Below are positions 12,125 to 23,560 of a stretch of 64,000 nucleotides of DNA, piece by piece. This DNA comes from Ovis canadensis (Eukaryota > Chordata > Mammalia > Artiodactyla > Bovidae), in NCBI RefSeq assembly GCF_042477335.2, contig NC_091245.1, positions 114,548,501-114,612,500 on the forward strand. Direction: 5' to 3'. The position numbers and the translations under genes were made by a program. Each line of letters starts with the position of its first letter. Within the stretch, counting starts at the first letter, position 1. The notes under the pieces were generated by a model. The model made no database searches. It was not told where the DNA came from and saw only the letters and a list, made by a program, of their open reading frames with translations.

Positions 12125-12305
12125 GCTATGTCTCTAGCATCTATATAAGAATTACCTGGTTCTGCTAATTAAAAATGCAGACTTCTGCTTCTCTCCCAGG
12201 CCTCTTTTCTAGTTGGCACCCTGGGACTTTGCACTTTAATACACTTTCTTCCCCACTCCCAGGACGATTCTTACGTGCACTAAGTTTGTAGCACTGGCCT
12301 AGAAG
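12125..12305 (-). mobile_element. MER5-type DNA transposon fragment
   Basis: AATTACCTGGTTCTGCTAATTAAAAATGCAGACTTC...AGGACGATTCTTACGTGCAC...GTAGCACTGG matches the layout of MER5 (hAT-Charlie MITE) in diverged form. Orientation is tentative. Confidence 0.55.
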
Positions 12306-12544
12306 ACAATTTAATAACCTTAGTTTAAACATCACTAACCATGCCAGGTTCCTGACACTGCATTCTCTGATGATGATAACGTAATGCCTACTAAGCTCCT
12401 GTTTTAAACCCCTTGTAGCTACAGCTTTCCAGCTCCTACTTACAGGCTAATCCCCACCTGGTTTCTTGGATCAGTCTTGTACTTTTTCAACGAGAATTTC
12501 AAAACCCAAAAGTCAGTGGTCCAGGGTTCAGCAATGAGGGTGAT
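12306..12544. other. Unassigned sequence
   Basis: No feature recognised. Confidence 0.45.
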
Positions 12545-12685
12545 GATGCTATGATATTGATAAATATCTTGATATTGATTGATTGATATTTGTTTATATT
12601 TATATATAATATAATATATAATTTATTTATATATATTTATATTTATAGTATAATTTATATTTATATATAATAGATATTTATCATA
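12545..12685. repeat. AT-rich low-complexity tract
   Basis: Reiterated GATATTGATAAATA, ATTGATTG and TATATTTATATATAATATAAT words, almost without G or C. Confidence 0.85.
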
Positions 12686-13464
12686 TCCTGGCCCCTCCCT
12701 CTTTTTCTCTGTCTTAGTAGCTCCAGGGAAGGTAGAGGGTACATACTGTGCTGTGGGATCCCCCTCACCTCTAGGAGGCTTATTTCTCACTAGTTAGCTG
12801 GTTTATCCCACAAAACTTACCATACAGCCTTCAAACTCACCCTTCTCCTTCCCTCTCTTCCCTAGGTCCATACAAAGGTGCTGGTTGGGTAGGATTTGAG
12901 ACTTAAGGAATATTTACATCCATGTTTTGATGGAAGAGTGAAATATTATTATTTATTTTTATCCAAAACAGTTTCAGGTCTTTGCATAGGTCTTAGAACT
13001 ATCTCTAAGTTTTAATTACACTCTTCTCTGTAGTCTGATTGCCACTCAATTTAACATATATCATTGACAAGTCGTCACCTGTAGGTTATGCCTCACCTAC
13101 ATCTCAGACCAGAAATCCTTTGATGTTTGTGTCATGTTTTAAAGAAAGTGAGGTAGACACCAGAGGTCTCAAATCCAGTTCTTCTTGGGCTAGTGAAAGA
13201 ACCAGAGGAGGCCAGGCCTTCATTTTCATCTCTAGCTGATTCTTCAAACTGCTTCTTCCTTTAGCGCCAAATGTCACATATAGCCACCTGTCTTTCTCAG
13301 CTCAGAATTGCTGGTACAGGGAGCACACTTTTATCTGTGACCTGTCTTTCTTTATGCCCTGTTATGCCTAGAAGAGGACCTTGACCAGAAAAAAGGTAAT
13401 CTTCCTCCCAGAGGAAAACACAAAAAGTTTTTTGTCTTTCCATCAAGCTCTCTTTTAGCCTTGA
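12686..13464. other. Unassigned sequence, no gene seen
   Basis: A 66-codon frame at 13039-13239 shows no recognisable similarity. Confidence 0.45.
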
Positions 13465-13638
13465 AAAGTTTGTTTGTTCAGTCTGTAAGTCGTGTCTGAC
13501 TCTGCAACCCCATGGACTGCAGCACATCAGACTTCCCTATTCACTATCTCCCTGAGTTTGCTCAAACTCATGTCCATTGAGTCGGTGATGACACCCAACC
13601 ATCTCATCCTCGATCGCTCACTTCTTCTCCTCTATCTG
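13465..13638 (-). mobile_element. BovB 3' end fragment, antisense
   Basis: GCAACCCCATGGACTGCAGCAC...TTGCTCAAACTCATGTCCATTGAGTCGGTGATG is the terminal BovB sequence. The copy is severely 5'-truncated. Confidence 0.85.
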
Positions 13639-14035
13639 TAACCTCTAGTTCGAGCTCCCGTATGGTGGTGACCTAGACAAGCAGCTGTGGAGATCTTGCG
13701 AGGGTTTCAGAGGATCTTGGGATTAAAAATTGCTTAAAATTTTTTTTAACATATTTTCTTAGTAACAGGTTGTTTTCTGGATTTGCAGAATAAAACCCCT
13801 GTAAGCCAAACAATCATTCTTTTTTTAAAATTTTTCTGTCTCTCATAGGAGAACCTTAATGCCTAATTATCCTAAAGTACTGTTTTGGCAGGGATGACTA
13901 GCCAAAAATTCATGCTCCTTCCAAGATGAAGAGTAACTGCTGGCAAGCAGTGGTCCCGCCAGATCCCGCAAGTCTCTGCGCCTAGTGCACGTGGCAAGAA
14001 CCATGTAACTAGTCTTCATCAAAAGATCTTGAGCA
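13639..14035. other. Unassigned sequence, no gene seen
   Basis: No repeat recognised. Confidence 0.45.
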
Positions 14036-14039
14036 GAAG

Positions 14040-14365
14040 TGTTGTGTGTCACCTCTGGCTGAGCTGGTAAAGTTCCAGATACGTGGATTTTCATCTCTCT
14101 TTGTCATCCGACTGCATGCAGAGGATCTGATCGAGATGACAAGGTACAGTGCAGGAAAGAAGAAACCTGAATCGCAAGTCACTGTCTTAGTAGACAGCTG
14201 CCCAGAAGAGCTGCTTGACCAGGAACACCCACTTCAAATCAGTGTGAGTGAGGAATAAACTTTTATTTTGTGCTATATTACTGAGACCTGTGGGATTGTT
14301 TGTTATAGCTGCTAGAGTCAATTACCCTGAATTATACAGCCATCAACCACAAAAGGGGGTGAAAG
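14040..14365 (+). mobile_element. LTR-like (MaLR/ERVL-type) 3' fragment
   Basis: The 3' part GAGGAATAAACTTTTATTTTGTGC...GTTTGTTATAGCTGCTAGAGTCAATTACCC resembles the polyadenylation region and end of an old MaLR/ERVL LTR. Family and 5' limit are uncertain. Confidence 0.45.
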
Positions 14366-14496
14366 GGGGACAAGACCTGTTGGTCACATATGTAAGAACA
14401 ACAGATATAACTAGAAACCTAGGTATCTAGACTTGCATATCTCACGTGGAGAATCCGTATCTCTAATCATCTTGCCTAAAAACCCAGTGGAAAAAT

Positions 14497-14705
14497 TGAA
14501 AGTGTTAGTTGCTCAGACATGTCCACCTCTTGTGTGACCCCATGGACTGCAGCCTGCCAGGCTCCTCTGTCCATGGAATTCTCCCGGCAAGAGTACTAGA
14601 GTGGGTAGCCATTCCCTTCTCCAGGGGATCTTCCTGATCCAGAGAGCAAACCCGGGTCTCCTGCATCGCAGGCAGATTCTATATTGTCTGAGTTATGAGG
14701 GAAGC
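14497..14705 (-). mobile_element. Bov-tA SINE, antisense
   Basis: Blocks GAAAGTGTTAGTTGCTCAGAC, CCAGGCTCCTCTGTCCATGG, CTTCTCCAGGGGATCTTCC and CAAACCCGGGTCTCC occur in order. Confidence 0.88.
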
Positions 14706-15754
14706 CACAAAAAACACAGTACTCAAAACTAATTCTTACCAAGTGCACTGTGCTGGCCACGGAGGAGCTTCGGAGACAAATCAGAGTTCCTCAAGTCTCT
14801 GTGGCAGCCCAGAGTCGCTGCCAAATAGAGGCCCTTGAGAAGTGTTTAATTGGATAGTTTGAGAGTCAGAGATGAAACAAGACACAACACAAGAAAAGCA
14901 TCCTAACAGGGCTATGGGAACAGATGATAGAACAGCCAACTTTGCTTACTATGTCAGTTGTTAGTGGAGAAAAAGCCACAGCTTCTAGATGTCTCTCGCA
15001 GAACCATCACACAGACCGCACGGGGGTCCTTTCGGCTCTTAGGCAGAAAGGAAGATCACAGCTTGGGTCTCACTCCCCATCATTGCTGCTCCGGAAACTC
15101 CCAAGACTCTGGACTCTTCCTTTCATGGTCCTTTCCACCCAGGTCACCAATTGCTCCGGACCCTGAACACTCATCTCCAGTCCTTTATGAGACGGCGGCC
15201 CTGCGGCTCCAAGGACCGAGGGAGAGCAAACAGGCGCCTCTTTCTCCAGCAGAGAGTCATCTCACCACGTTCCCTTCTGCTCACACATTTCAAGTTCAAA
15301 TTCTTTGGGGGGCAGGCACTTGGCATGGCCGTGTGGGCTCTCCAGTTTTCACATGGGGGCTGGGCATGAAAGCATTAGGGGGAGTTTGTGTTTCAGACAT
15401 ATTTTGATATTCTTAAAAATGTTTCGTGATCTTTAAAACAAAAAGGTGAACCCAAAGTATTCTGTAAAATTGGGGTAGGGGTGGATCAGAGGGTTTATTT
15501 CTCAGGCAACTTCCTGGCTGTGTCTCACCAGTGAAGCCGTTCATCACTACTCAGTTCTGCCCCTTGAGGGCACCAGAGACTGCTTTGCTGAAGAAAAGGG
15601 TGCTTTGATGCAAACCAGATGGGCTCTGGGGCAGCAATCAGCTGTGCGACCAATGGACAGAGTCAGTGTCTGGCCTGCCCTGGAAGCTCTGCCACGGGCA
15701 TAGCCTGCAGAATTCTGCATGGCAGGTGGATGATAGCTGGCAACGGGGATGACG
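14706..15754. other. Unassigned sequence, no supported gene
   Basis: No interspersed repeat recognised over about 1 kb. Open frames of 72-149 codons overlap here in three forward frames (longest 14958-15407), but none has a recognisable motif. A conserved non-coding function is possible but not shown. Confidence 0.4.
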
Positions 15755-15910
15755 ACAGGACTTAAAAGCTTGAGTTCAAATTCCAACTCTGCTGTCAGCT
15801 GTGTGGCTTTTCAAAATTCATTTAACTTCTCTGTGTTTTAGCCCCCTACGTAAAAAGATGGGGTTAAAGGAGCTGACCCCAAAGGTGTCTTCCAGCTTAA
15901 TAAAATTTCT
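15755..15910 (+). repeat. MIR, sense, diverged
   Basis: GAGTTCAAATTCCAACTCTGCTG followed by TTAACTTCTCTGTGTTTTAG keeps the tRNA-type B-box region and core of MIR in the correct order. Confidence 0.65.
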
Positions 15911-16000
15911 CTAAATAATAAAGAAAATGGGAAATGATAGAACAGCATGGATTCGTATTTCCTGGAACCTTTGGAAGTGTCCTTGTCCTGGGCACAGACC

Positions 16001-16040
16001 TTAGCAAGGATGGCAGGAGAGGAGCAAGGATGGCAGGAGA
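16001..16040. repeat. 20-bp tandem duplication
   Basis: Two adjacent 20-bp units share AGCAAGGATGGCAGGAGA and differ only at their first two bases. Confidence 0.9.
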
Positions 16041-17187
16041 GTGGGATGGCAATAATATCAGAGCTGTGAATGACCAGGGAGGGAATGAGGCTCAGAGGTA
16101 AACTGGAGGTGGAGATCTCACAGGGTCTCCCTAGTCCATGATCCTAGGCAACGCTAGTAGAATCTGGAGAAAGATGGGATAAGCTTTTCCTGTAACCACA
16201 CTGACTAGTCTAGCTGTGTGTGAAATAGCATCTGGGAGCACAGCGTAACCCAGACCTACTCAGGAATGTCAGATATCACTCACGAGCTCCACTGAAGCAT
16301 GAGTGGTCATCTCGATATTATTCGCAGGCACAGATGAGCTTTCTCTGACAATTCATTTCCATTCCCAAGTCATGCATGATATTTTGGTTTGCACCAGCTC
16401 ATCAGGGTAGGGAGACGAAATGTGTGCATGTAAAATCATTCCTGAATAAATGAATGAAGGAGTCAGTGACTAAGACAGAGCGAGCCCTGAGGGGAAGAGT
16501 CTTGGCTGCGAGGAGAGTGAAGGTGATTCTGATTCAGTCACAGCTTTGCCGAGCATTAGTCTCTGGCTCCTGAGCAGAGAGAGCACGGTGGCTGGTGAAT
16601 GGGGTCCAGTCCACTGTCCCAACTGGTGCTTCTATGTAGGTTAAACTCAGAGACTGGGGTGTCACAAAACATCCTAAAGAGACTCTGTGAGGAGTGGGGG
16701 AAGAGGGGTCTCCTGTGCTATAAATGTCAGAGGCAGATATCAAGGAAGCCTAAGACATTATGAATGCTGGGAAAACAACACTGTCATTCTGTTGGGGGCA
16801 GTATTGGACATTTCACTCCTCATCTTGCAGTGATGCCATGAGGGACACGGATCAGTAAAGCTGAGTAGAATTACGGGGAAGAAGATTGCTTAGAGGGGGG
16901 TGTCAGGGTTGGGGCATCCATGGGAAGGCTTTGTGAGTGAGCATTGACCCCCAGTTTACAGTATTCATCACTCCTCCTGAGGAGCATTAATGAAGGCAAA
17001 GAAGCAAGTCTTCGGCCTCAGCTTTCCAGAAGTGCATCTTTCCAGAAACCCTTCCTGTCGAAGTAGCTGCAGGCAGATAGGCTCACAGAGGAGTAGGGGT
17101 ATGGGTGTCAAGGACTGGAGGCAAGGGATGCACAGAGGGTATGCGGTATGAATGGAGGGCTTGCCTTTTAGTCCTGGCTTCTGCCTA
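16041..17187. other. Unassigned sequence, no gene seen
   Basis: About 1.1 kb without recognisable repeats or coding signal. Confidence 0.45.
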
Positions 17188-20100
17188 CCAGAAAGAATGA
17201 AGGGATGGAGCTAAAGCAAAAACAACACCCAGCTGTGGATGGGACTGGTGATAGAAGCAAAGTCCAATGCTGTAAAGAGCAATATTGCATAGGAACCTGG
17301 AACGTTAGGTTCATGAATCAAGGCAAATTGGAAGTGGTCAAATAGGAGATGGCAAGAGTGAACGTTGACATTTTAGGAATCAGAGAACTAAGATGGACTG
17401 GAATTGGTGAATTTAACTCAAATGACCATTTTATCTACTACTGTGGGCAAGAATCCCTTAGAAGAAATGGAGTAGCCATCATAGGCAACAAAAGAGTCTG
17501 AAATGCAGTACTTGGATGCAATCTCAAAAACGACAGAATGATCCCTGTTTGTTTTCAAGGCAAACCATTCAACATCATGGTAATCCAAGGCTATGCCCCA
17601 ACCAGTAACGCTGAAGAAGCTGAAGTTGAACGGTTCTATGAAGATCTACAAGACCTTTTAGAACTAACACTAAAAAAGATGTCCTTTTCATTATAGGAGA
17701 CTGGAATGCAAAAGTAGGAAGCCAAGAAACACCTGGAGTAACAGACAAATTTGGCCTTGGAATGCGGAATGAAGCAGGGAAAAGACTAATAGAGTTTTGC
17801 CAAGAGAAAACACTGGTCATAGCAAACACCCTCTTCCAGCAACATAAGAGAAGACTCTACACATGGACATCACCAGATGGTCAACACCGAAATCAGATTG
17901 ATTATATTCTTTGCAGCCAAAGATGGAGAAGCTCAATAGAGGCAGCAAAAAGAAGACTGGGAGCTGACTCTGGCTTAGATCATGAACTCCTTATTGCCAA
18001 ATTCAGACTTAAGTTGAAGAAAGTAGGGAAAACCACCGAACCATTCAGGTATGACTTAAATCAAATCCTTTACGATTATACAGTAGAAGTGAGAAATAGA
18101 TTTCAAGGGATTAGATCTGATAGACAGTGCCTGATGAACCATGCATGGAGGTTTGTGACATTGTTTAGGAGACAGGGATCAAGACCATTCCCAAGAAAAA
18201 GAAATGCAAAAAGGCAAAATGGTTGTCTGAGGAGGCCTTAGAAACAGCTGTGAAAAGAAGAGAAGCAAAAGGTAAAGGAGAAAAGGAAAGATATACCCAT
18301 TTGAATGCAGAGTTCCAAAGAATAGCAAGGAGAGATAAGAAAGTTTTCCTCAGTGATCAGTGCAAAGAAATGGAGGAAAACAATAGAATGGGAAAGACTA
18401 GAGATCTCTTCAAGAAAATTGAGATATCAAGGGAACATTTCATGCAAAGATGTGCTCGATAAAGGACAGAAATGGCATGCACCTAACAGAAGCAGAAGAT
18501 ATTAAGAAGAGGTGGCAAGAATACACAGAAGAACTATACAAAAAATATTTTCATGACCCAGATGATAATGATGGTGTGATCACTCACCTAGAGCCAGACA
18601 TCCTGGAATGCGAAGTCAAATGGGCCTTAGTAAGCATAACTACAAACAAAGCTAGTGGAGGTGATGGAATTCCAGCTGAGCTATTTCAAATCCTAAAAGA
18701 TGATGCTGTGAAAGTGCTGCACTCAATATGCCAGCAAATTTGGAAAACTCAGCAGTGGCCACAGGACTGGAAAAGGTTAGTTTTCATTCCAATCCCAGAG
18801 AAAGGCAATGCCAAAGAATGCTCAAACTACCACACAATTGCACTCATCTCACACGTTAGCAGAGTAATGTTCAAAATTCTCCAAGCCAGGCTTCAACAGT
18901 ATGTGAACCATGAACTTCCAGATATTCAAGCTGGATTTAGAAAAGGCAGAGGAACCAGAGATCAAATTGCCAACATCCGTTGGATTATCAAAAAAGTAAG
19001 AGAGTTCCTGAAAAATATCTATTTCTGCTTTATTGACTATGACCAAGCTTTTGACTGTGTGGATCACCACAAACTGTAGAAAATTCTTCAAGAGATAGGA
19101 ATACCAGACCACCTGACCTACCTCTTGAGAAATCTGTATGCAGGTCAGGAAGCAACAGTTAGAACACTGGACATGGAACAACAGACTGGTTCCAAACAGG
19201 AAAAGGAGTATGTCAAGGCTGTATATTGTCACCCTGCTTATTTAACTTCTATGCAGAGTACATAATGAGAAACGCTGGGCTGAAAGAAGCACAAGCTGGA
19301 ATCAAGATGGCCGGGAGAAATATCAATAACGTCAGATATGCAGATGACACTACCCTTATGGCAGAAAGCAAAGAAGAACTAAAGAGCTTCTTGATGAAAG
19401 TGAAAGAGGAGAGTGAAAAGTTGGCTTAAAGCTCAACATCCAGAAAACTAATATCATGGCATCTGGCCCCATCACTTCATGGGAAATAGATGGGGAAACA
19501 GTGGAAACAGTGTCAGACTTTATTTTTTGATGCTCCAAAATCACTGCAGATGGTGACTACAGCCATGAAATTAAAATATGCTTACGCCTTGGAAGAAAAG
19601 TTATGACCAACCTAGACAGGATATAAAATGGAGAAGGCAATGGCACCCCACTCCAGTACTCTTGCCTGGAAAATCCCATGGATGGAGGAGCCTGATAGGC
19701 TGCAGTCCATGGGGTCGCTAAGAGTCGGACATGACCGAGCGACTTCAATTTGACTTTTCACTTTCATGCATTGGAGAAGGAAATGGCATCCAGTGTTCTT
19801 GCCTGGAGAATCCCAGGGCTGGAGGAGCCTGGTGGGCTGCCGTTTATGGGGTTGCACAGAGTTGGACACGACTGAAGTGACTTAGCTTAGCAGACAAGAT
19901 ATTAAAAAGCAGAGACATTACTTGGCCAACAAAGATCTGTCTGGTCAAGTTATGGTTTTTCCAGTAGTCATGTATGGATGTGAGACTTGGACTATACAGA
20001 AAGCTAAGTGCCGAAGAATTGATGCTGTTGAACTGTGGTGTTGGAGAAGACTCTTGAGAGTCTCTTGGAGAGCAAAGAGATTCATCCAGTCCATCCTAAA

Positions 20101-20390
20101 GGAAATCAGTCCTGAATATTCAATGGATGGACTGATGCTGAAGCTGGGGCTCCAATACTTTGGCCACATGAGGCGAAGAACTGACTCATTTGAAAAGACC
20201 CTCATGCTGTGAAAGATTGAAGGTGGGAGGAGAAGGGGCCGACAGGGGATGAGATGGTTGGATGGCATCGCCAACTCGATGAACATGAGTTTGAGTGCAG
20301 TCCGGGTGTTAGTGATGGATAGGAAGGCCTGGCATGTTGCAGTCCATAGGGCTGCAAAGAGTTGGACACAACTGGGCGACTGAACTGAAT
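17188..20390 (+). mobile_element. Nearly full-length BovB (RTE) LINE, sense, degenerate
   Basis: This is the most complete BovB in the window, about 2.94 kb without its SINE insertion. Endonuclease and reverse transcriptase occur in order. Visible are ELRWTGIGEFNSNDHF-like and GDWNAKVGS motifs, IDYILCSQRWRSS, LDHELL in place of SDHELL, then KASGGDGIPAELFQ, QAGFRKGRG and an intact catalytic YADD (19337-19348). It is inactive: a TAG at 17343-17345 interrupts the endonuclease, further stops and frameshifts follow (for example near 17.5, 17.67, 18.24 and 19.08 kb), and a BOV-A2 sits in the C-terminal part. The 5' end starts at CCAGAAAGAATG and lacks the long 5' region seen at 1640-2505. The 3' end is the usual CTGAACTGAA. 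Confidence 0.92.
19629..19891 (+). mobile_element. BOV-A2 SINE inserted in BovB
   Basis: Begins GAGAAGGCAATGGCACCCCA and has two Bov-A monomers joined by CACTTTCATGCATTGGAGAAGG. It is flanked by AGACAGGATATAAAA (19614-19628) and AGACAAGATATTAAAA (19892-19907), a diverged target-site duplication of the BovB sequence. It is therefore younger than its host. Confidence 0.9.
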
Positions 20391-20419
20391 GGAACTCTGC
20401 CTACCTGCTGTTGTAAAAA

Positions 20420-20580
20420 TCTGATATCGTCCCTGACTGGTCATTAGTTTTCTTATTTGCACAATGGGAACCATACTCACACTTCTCTAAGAACGTTCTC
20501 ATGATCATTAGATGAGAGAATACCAGCAAAAGAGCTTAGGAAAACTGTAATGCATGGTATAAAAATAAACTTTATCATGA
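20420..20580 (+). repeat. MIR, sense, diverged
   Basis: TTTTCTTATTTGCACAATGGGAACCATACTCACACTT then ATTAGATGAGAGAATACC follows the order of the MIR core and 3' part. Confidence 0.55.
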
Positions 20581-20591
20581 ATGACAGAGGT

Positions 20592-20611
20592 GGTGTGTGT
20601 GTGTGTGTGTG
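20592..20611. repeat. TG microsatellite
   Basis: About nine uninterrupted TG units. Confidence 0.95.
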
Positions 20612-21190
20612 CAGCCAGAGCTCCAGGATTATTTCTATTTCTGCTTGGTGGGTTTTTGAAGATCCTGCAAGTTTGCCAGAGCTACTTCTATTGGGTGACT
20701 GAAGGTGGTGGCTAATTAAGTTTTTGAATGGACTCAAGAGCATTCTGTATTTGGCTTGAATCCTTGCATTGCCACCTGAAATCATTTTTTTGTAGTAGGT
20801 TGGAAGGAGATCTGGGGGTACCTGCAAATTTTCTTCTAGTTCTCAGCATAGGAGATCCGCTCCTATTTGGCCATGGTAACCTACAACTGACTTGACAGCT
20901 AGCAGTAGTGACTACAAAACATTGTTTTGTAACTCACTGGGTCATGCATTCCTCTCTGGGTGTGCCAAGAAATCCCATATCACATGGTTGCACATCCAGG
21001 CAATTTAGACATGCACAGGTTTGAAGGGCCTGAGAAGATAACTCCTTGGGGACAGACAATGCAGCATAGTCCCAAAACATGTCTCTGAAAGGCCGTATGG
21101 ACCCTCTTGTCTCCATGTGCCACCGGTGCCACTGTGATGTGCATCCAATAATAATAACACATTTTTTAAACAACAACAAAATATATATCT
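20612..21190. other. Unassigned sequence, no gene seen
   Basis: Several minus-strand open frames of 60-116 codons have no recognisable similarity. Confidence 0.45.
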
Positions 21191-21194
21191 ATGT

Positions 21195-21352
21195 GACTGC
21201 ACTGGGTCTTCGTTGTGGCACGTTGGATCCTTAGTCGTGGCATGTGAACTCAGTTGCAGCATGTGAGATCTAGTTCCTTGACCAAGGACTGAACCTGGGC
21301 CCCCTGCATTGGGAGCTCCAAGTCTTAGCCACTGGACCACCAGAGAAGTTCA
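21195..21352 (-). mobile_element. CHR-type SINE, antisense
   Basis: GCACTGGGTCTTCGTTGTGGCACG...CCTTGACCAAGGACTGAACC...GCCACTGGACCACCAGAGAAGTT is characteristic of antisense CHR/ART2-like SINEs. Confidence 0.8.
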
Positions 21353-21456
21353 AATAACAAATACTGAGAGTTTACAATGTGTCCAAAATTCTAAGCACTT
21401 TTAATGAATGATCTCATTGCTTGTTTGTTTAATTGTGGGAAAATATATATAAAATT

Positions 21457-21605
21457 TGGAGTAGAAAATGGCAACTGTCCTACTCCAGGCTTCAATATTC
21501 TTGCCTGGAAAGTTATATGGACTGAGGAGCCTGATGGGCTACAGTCCATGGGGTTGCAAAGAGCCTGACACAGCTGAGCTACTGAGCACGCACACATTCA
21601 CACAC
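21457..21605 (+). mobile_element. 5'-truncated Bov-tA/Bov-A SINE in L1
   Basis: Only the Bov-A body is present (CTTCAATATTCTTGCCTGGAAAG...GGCTACAGTCCATGGGGTTGC). The tRNA head is missing. Confidence 0.8.
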
Positions 21606-21767
21606 AATACTCACTACTTGAGCCATTTTTAAGTGTACCGTTCAGTGGTAGTGAGTAAGTTCTAAATGTTGTGTCACCATCATCACTGCCCATCTCCAGA
21701 AATTCTTCATTATCCCGAACAGAAACTCTATTCCCAATAACTCCTCATTACCTCTCTCTTTCCAGGC

Positions 21768-21917
21768 TTCCTGGTGGCTCGGATGGTAAAGCATCCGTCT
21801 GCAATATGGGAGACCTGGGTTTGATACCTGGGTTGGGAAGATCCCCTGGAGGAAGGCATGGAAACCCACTCCAGTATTCTTGCCTGGAGAATCCCCATGG
21901 ACAGAGGAGCCCGACAA
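21768..21917 (+). mobile_element. Bov-tA SINE in L1, 3'-short
   Basis: Complete tRNA head (GGCTTCCTGGTGGCTCGGATGG, GGGTTTGATACCTGGGTTGGG) and body to ATGGACAGAGGAGCCCGACA, where it stops before the usual tail. Confidence 0.85.
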
Positions 21918-22072
21918 TCTCTATTCTACTTTTTCTCTCTATGAAATTGCCTATTCTATGTATCTCATGTAAGTGGAATAGTACAATATTTGTCCTTTTG
22001 TGACTGGCTTATTTCACTTGGCATAATTCTTTAAAGTTCACCCATACTATAGTATGTATCAGAATTTCATTC

Positions 22073-22606
22073 ATTTTCTTTTTTGACAAGAAAGTAGGAT
22101 TTATTGGTGGGTGTGAGTAAGGAGGGGACAAGGCTCTCATATATGGGGGGCCTGCCATTTGACCAGGGGGCCACAATTAGGGACAAATTTGACCCCACAG
22201 CCATCCAGGATGAGTCACTTTCCTGCCACTATGTTTTCAGGTTCACCAGCATTAAACTTAGTAAATCCCCACTTCTTGGAGACATGGATCTTCTGGTGGC
22301 CCAGGAACTTGAACTTGGCCCTGTTAGGGTCTCAGTCACATGCTCCTTGTTTTGTAGCTTGGTACGGATAGACACTATGACTTGGTCAATGTGAACCTTG
22401 GCTACTGTGCCCAGGGGCTTTCCAAAGGCACTGCACACACCTATCTGGAGCCTAGACTGGGGACAGCATGCCAGTCATGAATGTCCACTGGCAAGGGCTG
22501 ACTCCAGGCTTCCTTAGGGCAACCCATAGAGGCCATAGGCTGCATACACTAAAAAGGAGGCTGCTGTTTGCAGACATTGCACACCAGGACCCCACAGGGA
22601 AAAGAG
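22073..22606 (-). pseudogene. RPL10: RPL10 processed pseudogene
   Basis: The minus strand encodes [20 protein letters not shown] followed by [11 protein letters not shown], close to ribosomal protein L10 (uL16). Further diverged L10 sequence runs downstream to near the end of the protein in other frames. There are no introns. Frameshifts, for example after NKEHVTE, break the frame, and a small deletion lies upstream near 22440-22470. The part upstream of about 22480 is too diverged to align confidently, so the 5' end of the gene is missing or scrambled. A short T run (22078-22084) is the remnant poly(A) tail. Exact 13-bp direct repeats CAGAATTTCATTC flank it at 22060-22072 and 22607-22619, the sign of L1-driven retrocopying. 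It landed in an L1. No function is expected. Confidence 0.88.
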
Positions 22607-22817
22607 CAGAATTTCATTCCTTTTCAAAGCGGAAAGATATTCCACTATATGTACATATTATGTTTTATTGATTTGTTCATCTCTTAATGGACATCTGGGT
22701 TGTTTCCACCTTTGGTCTCTTGTGAATGATACTCTTTAAAACTTTTTTAATGGAAGATGCCAAACTTATGCAAAAGCAGACCAAAAGAATGTGATAAACT
22801 CCCACGTACAATAATTA

Positions 22818-23022
22818 TCCTGGGCTTCCCTGGTGGCTTAGTGGTAAAGAATCTGCCTGCCAATGCAGGAGACATGGGTTTGATCAGTCAGGAAGATTCC
22901 CTGGAGAAGGATTTGGCAACTGACTCCAGTGTTCTTGCCTGGGAAATCCCATGAACAGGGGAGCCTGGTGGGCTACAGTCCATAGGGTCACAAAAGAATT
23001 GGATACAACTTAGGGACTAAAC
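22818..23022 (+). mobile_element. Bov-tA SINE, sense
   Basis: GGGCTTCCCTGGTGGCTTAGTGG head, CCAGTGTTCTTGCCTGGGAAATCCC body and a GGATACAACTTAGGGACTAAACAAC tail. TAATTATC on both sides may be the target duplication. Confidence 0.85.
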
Positions 23023-23110
23023 AACTATAATTATCAACTCATGACCAATCTTGTTTCATTTATATCCATACATAATTCTCCAACCCATATTATTTTGAAG
23101 ACCATCTCAA
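23023..23110 (-). repeat. Old LINE-like fragment
   Basis: ATTATCAACTCATGACCAATCTTGTTTCATTTATATCC, with related sequence just left of the SINE (22745-22815), matches a common ancient mammalian LINE or L1 3' fragment. The family is not named and orientation is tentative. Confidence 0.4.
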
Positions 23111-23124
23111 ATATCATAAATGCT

Positions 23125-23260
23125 ATAGTTGTTCACATTTTACAAATAGAAGGACATAGAGAAGTTAATTATGTTACCAAGGTTACAGAGCTCCTAAGAG
23201 ATGCAGCCAGGATTTAAATTCAGGCAGTGCGATGGCTGAGCCCACACTTGTGTCTTTGCT
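23125..23260 (-). repeat. MIR, antisense
   Basis: CATTTTACAAATAGAAGGACATAGAGAAGTTAA...GGTTACAGAGCTCCTAAGAG matches a reverse MIR core. Confidence 0.7.
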
Positions 23261-23449
23261 ACACCTGTGCGTGTGTTTGCATAAACACACACACATGCAT
23301 CAGGTCAACTCTGGGAATGTTGGAAAAGTGCATTTGGAAAAGTTTGCCTCTACCTACATTTTTCCTAAACTTGGATGTTGCCTGGAATCTGGAATAGATA
23401 GGCATGAGCTTGAGGTCTGAGGTCTTAGTTACAAGTAGAGTTGGTGATC

Positions 23450-23560
23450 TCCAATCTCCAGAGCTGCTGTGAGGATTAAGTGAGATAAAGTCAGTGAAAG
23501 TGCCAGGCCCTTCCTAGTATGTGGCAGGAGATCATTACGTGTGATTTCACATCCTCTCCT
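23450..23560 (+). repeat. MIR fragment, sense
   Basis: GCTGTGAGGATTAAGTGAGATAAAGTCAGTGAAAGTGCC is the 3' half of MIR. Confidence 0.65.

Larger units (their letters stand above)
21425..22735 (-). mobile_element. Old L1 LINE, antisense, broken by three insertions
   Basis: L1 landmarks in reverse orientation remain around the insertions: GAGCCATTTTTAAGTGTACCGTTCAGTGG, TGTCCTTTTGTGACTGGCTTATTTCACTTGGCATAAT and TTCATCTCTTAATGGACATCTGGGTTG. Insertions are a Bov-tA at about 21457-21605, a Bov-tA at about 21768-21917 and the RPL10 pseudogene at 22073-22606. Confidence 0.8.

Noticed and set aside
14958-15407. 149-codon plus-strand frame
   Set aside because: Three forward frames are open together here and none has a recognisable domain. 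No promoter or splice signal supports it.
17762-19079. Open frames resembling functional endonuclease and reverse transcriptase genes
   Set aside because: They are pieces of one degenerate BovB LINE broken by stops, frameshifts and a SINE.
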